Program-made: the position numbers and the translations under genes
Assembly: GCA_964247055.1 (NCBI GenBank)
Contig: OZ176052.1
Coordinates: 558,001 to 622,000 of the forward strand
Direction of reading: 5' to 3'
DNA from: Paragordius varius
Taxonomy: Eukaryota; Nematomorpha
Length of the DNA: 64,000 nucleotides
Shown: piece after piece, positions 47,501-57,200 of the stretch
Position numbering within the stretch: position 1 is the first letter of the stretch
Layout of the letters: every line of letters starts with the position of its first letter
Notes under the pieces: model-generated
What the model was told of the DNA's origin: nothing
The model's input: only the letters and a program-made list of their open reading frames with translations
Databases searched by the model: none

Positions 47501-49814
47501 AACCTCATAGCCCACTTATTTCCACAAGACATTACCGCGCACCTGAAGTTATATTAGGTGATTTTATTGAAAGACCAATCGAGCCTGCCTTAATCCTTAA
47601 AAATATATTCCATTTTTCAGTTAAAAACAACATTTTTTTATCAGCATACCTTTCTACCACAGAACATAAACTTTGTAAACTAATGTTTTAAAAAGTTTTT
47701 TTGCTTAAAATTAAATTATCATACCATATTCTTCTCTATTAGGAAAACTTAAATTTGTTACAGTTTTGTAACTTTTACTCAAACAAACAGATGATTCTAA
47801 AATTAATAATATTATAATAAAGAGTTTTGTTAAAATGTAATTTGAATACCCCCCAAAGTTAATTATTTACATTTTTTTAACCATAATATATTAGCATGGC
47901 GAAAAAGTTTGAGATGAGGATTTTTTACAATTTTCATTTTTAATTTTTTTTTGGATCACATGCCTAAAAAGGCCAAAGAAAGCATATTTTTAAATTTGGT
48001 CCAATACTAAAATACTTTTTAAGATATTTTAAATGGCTCTGGGGTATAAAACTACCCTAAATCGTAATGATGAAGTGTGGATGAAAAAATAATTATGTAA
48101 CTGTATTATATAGATTTGGGTTGGTTCCAAAGCTGTGACATGTGGAGTATAGGAGCCATTTTGTTTGAATTATATCGTGGTTTTACATTGTTTCAAGTAT
48201 GTTTCATATATAATCCATTTTAACAGTAAACTGAAAAATATCCGTTTTCCTGAATTATTAAGCAATTTTAAATACAGGAAAAACTGAAATTATACGGACA
48301 AATACTTTTAAAATCCTTATTGATTTTTTAAATTTTAACTGATTGTTTTAAACTCCACAACGTATAAAATAGAGATGTATATTGGTAACACAATCAATTA
48401 TAATATAACTGTAATTAAATAATTTATTTATCAAAAATTTAGGATCAAGAAAGTAGGATTGTCCTTTGAAAACAAATATTTATGTATATTCGATTTCTAA
48501 ACATATTTACAGTAAAATTGAATTGAAATTATACGGACAAAACTAACAATTATAAGGACAAATTTTTTTTCAACCTTGATTTATCCTATAAGAAACATTT
48601 TACACTAGTAAAATACATAAATAATTTGTATCTTCATTTTACACTTTGCATTTAAAACAAGCAGTTATATATTTTAAAAAATAAATATTTAAAAAATATA
48701 GTAGTTTGTCTTTTAGAAAAAATTATTTGTCTAATTTTACGTTTTGTCCGTATAGTTTCATCTTTTATATTGTATCATTTTTTTTGATAAAATAGACTCA
48801 CGATGATAGAGAACATTTGGCTATAATGGAACGTGTCTTAGGTTCTGTCCCAACACATATGCTTCAAAAATCAAAGTAAGTCAATAAAAACTGAAATTAT
48901 ACGGACAAAACGTAAAAAATATAAAGACAAATATTTTTTACTAAAATACAACCAACCATACTTTTTAAACCATTATTTATGTTAATGTAACTCTCATTGT
49001 TTGAAATGACAAAGTGTGAAATGAAGATATATAATACTAAGACATTCAATTCTATATTTTGCAATTGTAATTAAGTAGCTTATATGGGAAACATTTAGGT
49101 TTAAAAAGTATGGTTGTCTTTTAGAAAATATATATTTGTCTACATATTTTTACGTTTTGTCCGTATAATTTAAATTGTTACTGTAATTTTTATATGAGAT
49201 TTTTAATGCCTTTTTTTTTGTTTATTTTTAGAGCCCAATTTATCAAAGATGGTGAATTAGATTTCACAGAAAATGGGCCCATGATACAATACGTTCACAA
49301 ACATTGTAAACCATTGAAGGTATTATGGAAAATAAATTTTACTTTAATGAAATTTTTAAACCATAATATTTCCAGTAAAAATTACATTTTAAAGACCAAA
49401 CATAATAAAAAGTGACTACATCTTTTCTATAAAGAATACCATATTGATTTTTTTGTGCATTGTAATAAATATATAATTATTTCAACTTTTATTGAGTGTG
49501 TTAGCATCCCATATTCCTTTTTTTTTCGTTATCCGAAACGATAATATAATGTAATTAAAATTCAAGTTTAAAAAATATATGGATGCCGTTATAAAAAATT
49601 ATTAATGTTAGTCTTTTTGCGTTAAGTCTTCTTTATAGAGCTTAATTTTTACTTAAACATTTCCTCATAATTTATGTAGGATTACATGTTGGCTCGTTCA
49701 GAAAAACACGCCCAGCTATATAATCTCATGTCTCAACTTTTGGAATATGATCCATACGAAAGATTAACTAGCTTCGAAGCTCTTAGACATCCCTTTTTTA
49801 TATCCAAAAATTAA
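41548..49814 (+). CDS. CLK: LAMMER (CLK/Doa-type) dual-specificity protein kinase, 12 exons, 386 aa
   Basis: Exons: 41548-41640, 42921-43017, 43188-43251, 43861-43989, 45633-45723, 46382-46457, 46954-47048, 47428-47557, 48114-48196, 48796-48875, 49232-49319, 49680-49814. Phases close exactly to TAA. Motifs: [13 protein letters not shown] before the kinase domain, P-loop GEGTFGKV (71-78), ALKIV (Lys97), LEINVL (Glu112), HTDLKPEN (Asp194), [10 protein letters not shown] (Asp231), [20 protein letters not shown] and the family signature EHLAIMER (292-299; the LAMMER box). The family phosphorylates SR splicing factors in the nucleus. All catalytic residues are present, so it should be active. The N-terminal extension is only ~50 aa, with no RS-rich region of the sort found in vertebrate CLKs. 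Many introns are built of MITE-1 copies. Confidence 0.95.
41730..42008. mobile_element. MITE-1 copy
   Basis: CAGTAAAAACTGAAATTATG to TCGTATAATTTTAATTTTTA-CTGTA. Kinase intron 1. Confidence 0.9.
42541..42711. mobile_element. Palindromic element (single copy here)
   Basis: AGTATACATTGCTAGAAAGT pairs with ACTTTCTAGCAATGTATACT; AAATACAACAAAGGGCA pairs with TGCCCTTTGTTGTATTT. Arms of about 75 bases, a short loop, no coding sequence. Kinase intron 1. Confidence 0.85.
43303..43556. mobile_element. MITE-1 copy, diverged
   Basis: CAGAAAAAATTGAAATTATA to TTTTCAATTTTCATTATATA. First of two copies in kinase intron 3. Confidence 0.75.
43561..43854. mobile_element. MITE-1 copy abutting a splice acceptor
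   Basis: CAGTAAAAACTGAAATTATA to GTATAATTGTGATTTTTATT-GTA, then TTTTAG and exon 4. Its T-rich end stands where the polypyrimidine tract is expected. Confidence 0.85.
44007..44295. mobile_element. MITE-2 copy
   Basis: TACCATTTACAATTC to GAACTGTAAATGGTAA, two to three units per arm. It lies 18 bases after the kinase exon 4 donor. Confidence 0.85.
44610..45075. repeat. Foldback-like region in kinase intron 4
   Basis: TAGCAGGAAACC (~44680) is inverted at GGTTTTCCTGCTA (~44980), and AATTAACTGCCCCTAT (~44738) at ATAGGGGCAGTTAATT (~45053). The blocks are not colinear, so the element is rearranged or composite. Confidence 0.5.
45307..45540. mobile_element. Palindromic element (single copy here)
   Basis: TTTACAGTTATGTATCC pairs with GGATACATGACAGTAA, and TTTGGTAAAGAATGGA with TCCATTCTTTACCAAA. 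No coding sequence. Confidence 0.75.
45736..46037. mobile_element. MITE-1 copy
   Basis: CAGTAAAAATTGAAATTAGA to TCCGTATAATATTTACTGTA. It begins 13 bases past the exon 5 end; TA-flanked. Confidence 0.9.
46085..46365. mobile_element. MITE-1 copy
   Basis: Left end eroded (ATTATACTGACAAAATG); right end CGCATAATTTCAATTTTTAT-TGTA lies 16 bases from exon 6. Confidence 0.8.
46560..46846. mobile_element. MITE-1 copy
   Basis: ATTATACGGACAAAACGTAA and the inverse TTACGTTTTGTCCGTATAAT. Kinase intron 6. Confidence 0.85.
47893..48062 (+). repeat. Fossil interspersed repeat shared with 16674-16870
   Basis: TTTGAGATGAGGATTTTTTA, GCCTAAAAAGGC, AAATACTTTTTAAG and TATAAAACTACCCT match the inverse of the FZR1 upstream copy. 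Kinase intron 8. Confidence 0.6.
48274..48508. mobile_element. MITE-1 copy, internally deleted
   Basis: CAGGAAAAACTGAAATTATA at the left, jumping early to the middle (GGTAACACAATCAATTATAA); the right end is worn. Kinase intron 9. Confidence 0.65.
48510..48774. mobile_element. MITE-1 copy
   Basis: CAGTAAAATTGAATTGAAAT to GTCCGTATAGTTTCATCTTT. It ends about 22 bases before kinase exon 10. Confidence 0.75.
48881..49185. mobile_element. MITE-1 copy
   Basis: TCAATAAAAACTGAAATTAT to CCGTATAATTTAAATTGTTA-CTGTA. It begins five bases after the exon 10 donor. Confidence 0.85.
49373..49653. mobile_element. MITE-1-like copy, strongly diverged
   Basis: CAGTAAAAATTACATTTTAA to AGAGCTTAATTTTTACT, with weak matches between. 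Kinase intron 11. Confidence 0.55.
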
Positions 49815-49820
49815 GAACAT

Positions 49821-50160
49821 ATGCCATTTACACATAAAATTACCCTTGAACATTTCAAATTCACCTCATAGATTATGTGTTGAATATACCATTTGCACTT
49901 CAAGAGTGTCCTTAAACACTTCAAGTTGGTCCTTGAACATACTCTTAAGGTGCAATTGGTATATCAAAAATACCTATTTTTCTAGATTGTTTAATAAAAT
50001 ATATTTGAAATTAACATAATAGAAAAAAATGCCTACCGTAAAGCAATATTTTATATTATAATTATAAATGACTTAAATTAACTCAAAAAACATAAGGTGT
50101 ATAAATGTTCAGGGGTGAATATAAAATGTTTAAGGGTGAAGTTGAAATGTATATGGCATA
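49821..50160. mobile_element. MITE-2 copy, host of a nested MITE-2b
   Basis: ATGCCATTTACA with TTACCCTTGAACATTTC at the left; TTTAAGGGTGAAGTTGAAAT and TATGGCAT at the right. It begins seven bases after the kinase stop codon, so it lies in the 3' UTR. Confidence 0.75.
49886..49962. mobile_element. Short MITE-2b inserted in a MITE-2
   Basis: ATACCATTTGCACTTCAAGA to TTAAGGTGCAATTGGTAT with TTGGTCCTTGAAC between; about 77 bp, close to a bare pair of ends. Confidence 0.75.
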
Positions 50161-50514
50161 TTTATAATATACACTTTTACATGAGTATTTCTCCAATCGA
50201 TATAACGGCATCAATTATTATGAGCATTTAACAATAAAACTTGTGCTGCTTTTCTCAAAAATTCATTTCACTCAACTTTAGTAGATATATGCATTTGTGA
50301 CTCAAAATATAAATTATACACATTTGGAGACATCTTTTGTGAACATTTTTTACTTTATATACTTTATGTTTGACAAATAAATGATCAAATTAATATACAT
50401 TTATTTTAAACACACATTTTGACTATATATTTTGTAATAAAATAAGTGCTATATAAAAATATATTTCAACGGGTTTATGTTTAAGTATTGCAATAATAAA
50501 GTATAATGCAAATT
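50161..50514. other. Space between convergent kinase genes, nothing else seen
   Basis: Shared 3' flank of the LAMMER kinase (plus) and ULK3-type gene (minus). AATAAA words (for example near 50375) may serve either; no further feature can be supported. Confidence 0.4.
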
Positions 50515-52401
50515 TTAAGTTATGATACATTTTTCTTGTTTTTTGGGTAGATGAGGCGTTACGTGCGAAGAATTTTCTGCAATATCTGTACTGTTGCATT
50601 TAACATTGGCAACAGGAGAACTAGAATATAATGGTTGAATTTTCTCTTTGATTGGACTCGACGGTTCAACATGAGTATTCTGTTTGTTGCTTATAAAAAG
50701 GTCTTCTAGGAACTGTATACGCAACTTTGAAGATGCATTAAAATTAATTAAGGGGGACATCGACAAAGAATTACTCTTATTATTATTATTAATAGATTTT
50801 GAATTATCACCAACGCCATTTGCCTTATTAGCTTTGTTAGGAGTAGACAAAGGTGTTTGAGAATACTTATTTAAAGCTTTGTTAACTTTGTATTCTTGCA
50901 TTTGGAGGGCTACCTGAACTAAATCTGCTTGTCTGCGCCATTCATCAAGTAGGACTAAAAAGAGCTCATTATCCTGGTAAAGTGATGTAACTTCTTTTTT
51001 CAATGTCTCCATTTTAACCGGGTTGTTGAATTCATCAATCGCATTGGAGTATTGTTGTTTTTGTTGTATGGCATTCGTGATATGATTCATTTTTCGAAAT
51101 AAAACTTCTATGCAAAGATTATACTTGTACAAAGCATTCTTTAAAGCGTTTGTACTTGCGCTTGTTAAATTTGGGACTAATAGTTTAGCTGCATCAGACA
51201 GCATAATCGATGACATTATTTCCTTATCATGGCAAAAATGTTTTTGAAATAATGAAATGTCAAAATCATTAGAGTCGCTAGTTTTCTGTTGGGTGCATGT
51301 ATTATTTTGTTCCGTGTGAGGATATTTTATAGATGTTTCGGAAAGCTTGAGAGTATTTGCCTTTTCGAACAAATCGTCAATGAAATCTCGCATATGGTCT
51401 CTGCGTTCATTGCTTTTTTCCAAATGTAGGATTGAACTAAGAACATTCGCGGCATTTGCGTAATTCAAAACGGCTTCTGCCAAATCTTTTTTGCGTTCAG
51501 CCGCTGACCCGTTTTCCAAATAATATTCCGTGTTTATGAGCGCACTTTGAATAATTAATTTTTTCTGTAATTTGTTATCCAGTGAATTATAAGTGACGAA
51601 AGGGTGCATAAAAAACGAGGTAAACGAAATGCGAAATTTGGGATCTTTTTGTAACAATTTTAACAACAAATCCTTAAACCAATATGTAATGGGTTTTGTG
51701 GTAGGGATTAATATTGGTTGGGAAGAACAGATGTCTTTAATTAAACCATCAATACTTTTATTCAAATAGGGCGTGGCGCCATAATAACATTCATACAATA
51801 TTACGCCAATGGACCATAAATCAGCTTTAGCATCGTAATTTTTATGATTGAGTATTTCGGGGGCCATGTAAAGATATGTTCCACGAATGTTATTTACTAT
51901 GTTAGCTTCTAATAAGCATTTAGCCAATCCAAAATCTGCAATCTTTAGGATTAGTAACTCATTGTCAAAATATTTTACAAGTATATTGGATGGTTTTAAA
52001 TCGAAATGCGATATTTGCATAGAATTTAGATATTTATAGGCATTCATGATTTGATTAGCACAAAGTTGAATAAGATTTTCAGTAAGCGTTCCAAGTTTTT
52101 TCAAAAGTCCGGATAAATCTCCATATTCGCAAAGTTCGGTAATGATATAAATATATATAGAATTCCATTTAAAATCCATCATATGTATGATATTTGGATG
52201 TTTGATGCGTTTAAGTATGGAGATTTCGGTTATCAAATTTTCAGAATTGGATGATTTTAATTTATTCCGACATATACATTTAATGGCAAATTTTATATTG
52301 GTCGCCTCTTGTATGGCTAAATATACTTCTCCATATGATCCTGACCCAATCTTTTTTGCAAAGGAAAATCCTTGCAAAACAAGTGGTGCTTTCATTGACA
52401 T
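50515..52401 (-). CDS. ULK3: ULK3-type Ser/Thr kinase with C-terminal MIT domains, single exon, 628 aa
   Basis: Uninterrupted frame from ATG to TAA. The kinase domain spans about residues 12-269: P-loop GSGSYGEV (19-26), FAIKCI (Lys41), Glu59, ISHFDLKPSNIL (Asp134), DFGLA (Asp156), GTYLYMAPE, ADLWSIGVILYE, FRISF (Arg257). The match to ULK3 (ISHLDLKPQNILL, YDARVDLWSMGVILYE, RISFQDFFAHPWV) is close, and HFD for HRD follows ULK3's HLD. Residues ~285-355 form a MIT-type helical domain (AEAVLNYANAANVL), and ~405-500 look like a second, split by a Gln/Asn-rich insert. In other animals ULK3 acts in autophagy and Hedgehog signalling and, through ESCRT-III binding, in abscission timing. The tail from ~510 is disordered and Asn/Ser-rich. 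All catalytic residues are present. No introns, unlike its neighbours. Confidence 0.93.
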   Translation of the reverse strand: MSMKAPLVLQGFSFAKKIGSGSYGEVYLAIQEATNIKFAIKCICRNKLKSSNSENLITEISILKRIKHPNIIHMMDFKWNSIYIYIITELCEYGDLSGLLKKLGTLTENLIQLCANQIMNAYKYLNSMQISHFDLKPSNILVKYFDNELLILKIADFGLAKCLLEANIVNNIRGTYLYMAPEILNHKNYDAKADLWSIGVILYECYYGATPYLNKSIDGLIKDICSSQPILIPTTKPITYWFKDLLLKLLQKDPKFRISFTSFFMHPFVTYNSLDNKLQKKLIIQSALINTEYYLENGSAAERKKDLAEAVLNYANAANVLSSILHLEKSNERRDHMRDFIDDLFEKANTLKLSETSIKYPHTEQNNTCTQQKTSDSNDFDISLFQKHFCHDKEIMSSIMLSDAAKLLVPNLTSASTNALKNALYKYNLCIEVLFRKMNHITNAIQQKQQYSNAIDEFNNPVKMETLKKEVTSLYQDNELFLVLLDEWRRQADLVQVALQMQEYKVNKALNKYSQTPLSTPNKANKANGVGDNSKSINNNNKSNSLSMSPLINFNASSKLRIQFLEDLFISNKQNTHVEPSSPIKEKIQPLYSSSPVANVKCNSTDIAENSSHVTPHLPKKQEKCIIT

Positions 52402-53399
52402 TTATTATAATTCTAAACAAACAGACGATCTCTTTTCGAATTCTAAATACATCATGAACCGACCGTACAACGGTTTAAAAAATGTTTTATTCCAATAAAT
52501 ATAAAAAAATCCTAAGCTAAATTAAGTCATAAAATATTTAAAATTGCTTAATACTTGATAATTATAGAAATTAACAACAAATTTATCAGACTCATGAGCA
52601 AGATTTTGCGCCTATTACTGTGTATATTATTTGAAGGAATCCTTATTTAATACTTTTCGCTCAATCAAAAATATTTTTTGCACAGTGTACCGTAGCCACT
52701 TTTAAAGAGTCTCAAAATTACTTATGTGCCTAATTATAATAAATTATTTAGTTTATGTGATTAATTGACTATTAATTTTTACTCATTGAAACGTTTGATA
52801 CACAATTCACAAAATTAAAGATTGTGATCAGCAGACAGAGCTGGGTAAGCATTTAATGGTTTATAATGTTCTTTTTTTATCCGATTGAAATCAATTGACT
52901 TACGGTATTTTTGGCAAGGTAACTATGTCTCGAGGCGTCTTTTGGGTTGTTTAAAAGTTGGCTATGAAAAATTTATAAATATGGCAAAATTCAATTAGTC
53001 AATCGCCTTAATATTTATTCAAATCCTTTGCTTCCCGAACAGAATATGCGTCATTCTCCCTAAAGTACTGCTAAAATCCAAGAATAGCAATATCTTTTTG
53101 GTACATGCTTTATCTCTAAACTGTTCATCAAGCTACTACCTAGAAAGCCAAAAACATTTCGTAAAAAACTTGACTATGATACTAATGATTCTTGATAACC
53201 TTAAAAATTGATAAAACATGAAAAGTAAATCAAATTCTTATCCCACAATCTGCCAAAATACAGCGGATGAATTATGCCATTCAAACCATATAAATATATA
53301 ACTATCAATAATTAATCTTGCCTTTAAAAAATGCAGATTAGCAAAAAACAAAAGAAATCGATGTGTTTTTAAAATTTAACAACAATTTTGAAAACATCA
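52402..53399. other. Upstream region of the ULK3-type gene, nothing recognised
   Basis: No coding frame, palindrome or known repeat seen. It presumably includes the ULK3 promoter, with no defensible motif. Confidence 0.4.
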
Positions 53400-54028
53400 T
53401 AAGAACGAAGCTATTGTCGGGGCATTCATTGATATTTTTATTTTTTTGATGTTTGGATTTGAATGGGTCTACCGGTTTTCCGGTACCAGATCACAAAGCC
53501 AGAATTTTCCATTGTTATAAATATATACATTACCATAAAAAATGTTTTATTATCCATATATTTTTTCTCCTTACTCAGCAGTTATCATCAAAGAAACGCT
53601 TGACTAAAATTTTTGCCTTTTAGCAGGGAATACGAAAAATCTTTATTGAATTTTTACACTCTCATACCTTGGTCAAAAAAATACGATTAAAAAATTATTT
53701 TTGTGTTGTTTTTTTGATAAAAATGGCATTTTACGGGGGTAGCAGGTAAAAAGAGGGCCTAAATCAAAAAAGTGAGTCGATTATGTTCGGCGCCATCAAA
53801 AATAAGTAAACTCATATTTGAAATTGAATGATCCAACACGTTCTCCGGAAAATTGACTTAACCCATTTTTCACAAGGGGTAGGCCCGAACTGGGGGCCTA
53901 TTTCAAAAAAGGGCGAAGCTATTGTCGGGGCATTCATTAAAGATTATATTTTTTCGATGTTTGGATTTGAATGGGTCTACCGGTTTTCTGGTACCAGATC
54001 ACAAAGCCAGCATTTTTCATTTTTATAA
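53400..54028. repeat. Two direct copies of a ~125-bp repeat, 505 bp apart
   Basis: GAAGCTATTGTCGGGGCATT, TTTGGATTTGAATGGGTCTA and GGTACCAGATCACAAAGCCA occur at 53407-53530 and 53913-54035, with few differences. The higher GC marks them out from the flanks. No coding frame is convincing. Confidence 0.75.
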
Positions 54029-54029
54029 A

Positions 54030-57000
54030 TATATAGATTTACGCTCTTTTCGTAAGTGCACCATATCAGAATATGGAAAAATGAAGACATTTTTTTAGAT
54101 AATATTTTTTGGCGAAAGGTAGAGTATTCATTCCGAAAATATCACTAAAATATATTTTAAACTATGTATAAATATCTAAACAATATTTTCAAAAAAATTA
54201 AATTATTAAGTCTATTATTTATATGTTTATTATATTACAGTGAGTCTTTAATTTATAATATTTATTAATAAAAATAAATAACATAATAAAAATAATTGGA
54301 TTTTTATAAAAATGCCAATATTATGGTAGTATAATATTAAAACATTTTTTAATATATATACGTTAATTTTATTAATTAAGTATAGGAAAAAAAAAATATT
54401 TAAATAAAAAGAAGATTGAGGTTGCAAAAATCATTTTTAACGCTTGCATCAAAAATGGTCATTAAAAATATAATGCTAAACAATGAAATATCACTCGATA
54501 ACTAAAAGCCGCTGTATAAAATGAATATCGAATTAATAAAAATATTTTTTCTTCTATTAGCCCATAATCGAAAAATACTATTATCCTCGGACATTTGGTT
54601 AACTAAAATTCGAATAAGAGGAATGTGTCAGTTTTTATAACTAATTTTTTTTAAAGAAAAACCTTATTAATTAGGGGTAAATATTATTTTAAAAACATTT
54701 TTGAAAAATTTACAATAGTTTGTAGTTCAAAGATTTTAAATTATTATATCCCTGTTCATTATCTAGTTTTACAAACGACTTAATTAAATAAAGAATTTTC
54801 ATGTGATTTGTATGACAGCGAAACTACCCTTTTGATAAAACTAAAATAAATATGTTTTTCTATGCATTTCGATGTAGGAAAAAACTTTTAATACTTCAGT
54901 TTTTTGATTTATTTGAAAAAGGCGGGAAAACTAATGAAATTTTTATATAAACATTCCAAATCAGAAACGTGAGACATAGATTTTTATAAATCAACTAGTA
55001 TAGATAATTACATAACTTATATCTTAGGGTTAGGTAATTACTTTCGATGTGTATATAAATTCCTTTCTTTATAAAAAGCTAAAATGTTACCGCTTTGGGG
55101 TTAAATTTATATATAATATGTATGTATAAAAATTAATAATTTTACCGCAGTTAATATACTTTAAATTTTAACAACAAAGAGCGGTTTCTCTTACTGATAC
55201 TTAAATGGCTACAGGGGTTTTTATGTTTGTTACGTAAGTGATTGAGATTTTCATTTTTATTAATAAAATTAATGATAAAATGATATTTCATGTCAGTGCT
55301 GTATTTTTTTACCACGATTCGAATAAAAAATATGTAACCAATATAAATCTCACAATAAATATATCCATTTAGCCATTTAAAATATCGAAATAAACAATTA
55401 CAGCTGCTTTCTTTACTGTATCATAATGACAGATTTATAAATAAAATTCAGTTGCAGGGTTTTCCATTTTGATAAAAATTTTTATACGAACTTAATTTTC
55501 GAATATGCGACTTTTTTAATTGGACAAATAGCAGAGACGATAAAGAAATTTTTTTATATTTTTTACGCTGTTTTAAATTTTAATATGCATTATACTAATG
55601 CTTTTATAAATATCGCATAACACAGAATTCTGAAACATCTTGTAAGCCCGTATTTTGATAATTTATATATAGACATGTGGTATAAAAAACGCCACCTGTT
55701 TATGGACAAGGTACAATAGATATTACTGATATAAATATTGCATTAAATTATTGTGCAAATTATTAACAATACCTTCTTTTAATATATTTCCAGCAAAACT
55801 ATATTAGATTTAATATATAAAAAATTAAAAAAAATAAAAAAATAATTTTTTTCGTTTTTGCCTCACTACACTACAATGTATAAAAAAGTATCCTGATGAA
55901 ATATATTTCTGATAGAATATTGTATTATGATTATCATGCTTTTGGTTTTGGCCCTTACGAGTGGGTTTAATAAAATATTTACACTATTATAGTAAGTTCT
56001 CCATATAAAAATGCATTGCGCACATTTTTTAGAAAAAATTTTGGTGAAGCTAAATGTTTCATGAAAAATATCACAACATATAATAAACAAAAATATAATT
56101 TAATTAATTTTTAGATGTTTCCTAAAGTCTCAAAAACGCTCTTGGCTAGTTTTAATTAAATAAAATTAAAAAATTTAAATACATGTTAATTTGCAACCAA
56201 AAATATCTAAAAAAGCAAGACTTTTTTCAAAAAATTTAATTTTTGGCAATTCATTTTTGAAGCGTGCTTCATACAATTTTGAGGGATCATGGAAACGGTA
56301 ACGTAAGATATGTTAGAAACACTTTTTTCTACATAGCTCGATGATGCTAAACTCTATCACCTCAGAAAAAATATTCTTTAAAAATATGTTAAATTTGTGT
56401 TTTTTTTCGAAAAACACCCAAATCTCAAAGTTAACGAACCTTTAAATATAAATTCTGAAATGTTCAGCATTATCGAATAATATAGAAAAAGTGTTTTTAT
56501 TATATCGTAAAGCGTTTTTAAACTGTTATTTTCATGCCTCAAAGTATAAAATACTCTTAAATAAAATTTATACTAAATTAAATTTTTGGAATTATGCATT
56601 TATAAAAATATTTTTAGTTGCTATCAAATATATATTAAAAATTTCCGGCATTGCGTTTATTTTACGAGAACTAGCCCATTTGAGAAGAGCGAGCAAATTT
56701 GGCAGATCTTCATCGAGATTATAATTTTATGAAAATATTGTTTTGTTTTTATATGTACTTTATAATATTTTATTTTTTGGGATTTTCAACTGAGAAAATA
56801 TTATATAAAAAATCGTCTGAAATTTTTCCATTTTCTGATCTGGAGCCATTACCACAAAAGCGTAAATAACTTTCCTATATCACTCGTTAGGGCCAAAACC
56901 AGAAGCTCATAATAATTCTGATACATTTTTCTATGAGATATATATTTATCAGGTTTTTGTGGCTACTGTGTACAAAAAGATAACATATAGTTTAGGCAAT

Positions 57001-57200
57001 CAAATTATGTTAAAAAGTTGTTTGATGGATAATGGAGATACAAAAAGATTTTAATTATAAAATTCATATGTGCTTTGTAGATTTTTCCAAGGTCCATCCA
57101 ACATAATCATTTACTTCCATTCTTAAAACTAGTTAGGTTAAACTCATCTAACACTGCATATAAAATCCGGGGGTATAAAATAATAACCCGCTCAAAATAT
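54030..57200. repeat. 3.2-kb repeat unit, copy 1
   Basis: Matches copy 2 at a steady offset of about 3.22 kb: CATTCCGAAAATATCACTAA (54129/57351), GCATAACACAGAATTCTGAA (55614/58815), GGAAACGGTAACGTAAGATA (56290/59514). TIR-like ends with GGTTTTGGCCCTTACGAGTG occur in both orientations (55930 forward, 56890 inverted). No supportable gene; frames inside are short and not shared by the copies. Confidence 0.75.

Noticed and set aside
47558-47691. Open frame continuing after the kinase APEVILG block
   Set aside because: The donor G|GTGATT joins in phase to [14 protein letters not shown], the expected next block; the extension is intron.
52187-52498. 103-codon plus-strand frame
   Set aside because: Antisense to the ULK3-type kinase N-terminus; no similarity of its own.
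53828-54028. 66-codon frame with YRFSGTRSQSQ
   Set aside because: It lies over one copy of the 125-bp direct repeat; the other copy does not hold an equivalent frame of similar length.
56491-56724. 77-codon frame in the 3.2-kb repeat
   Set aside because: Not preserved in the second copy of the repeat, so no sign of selection.
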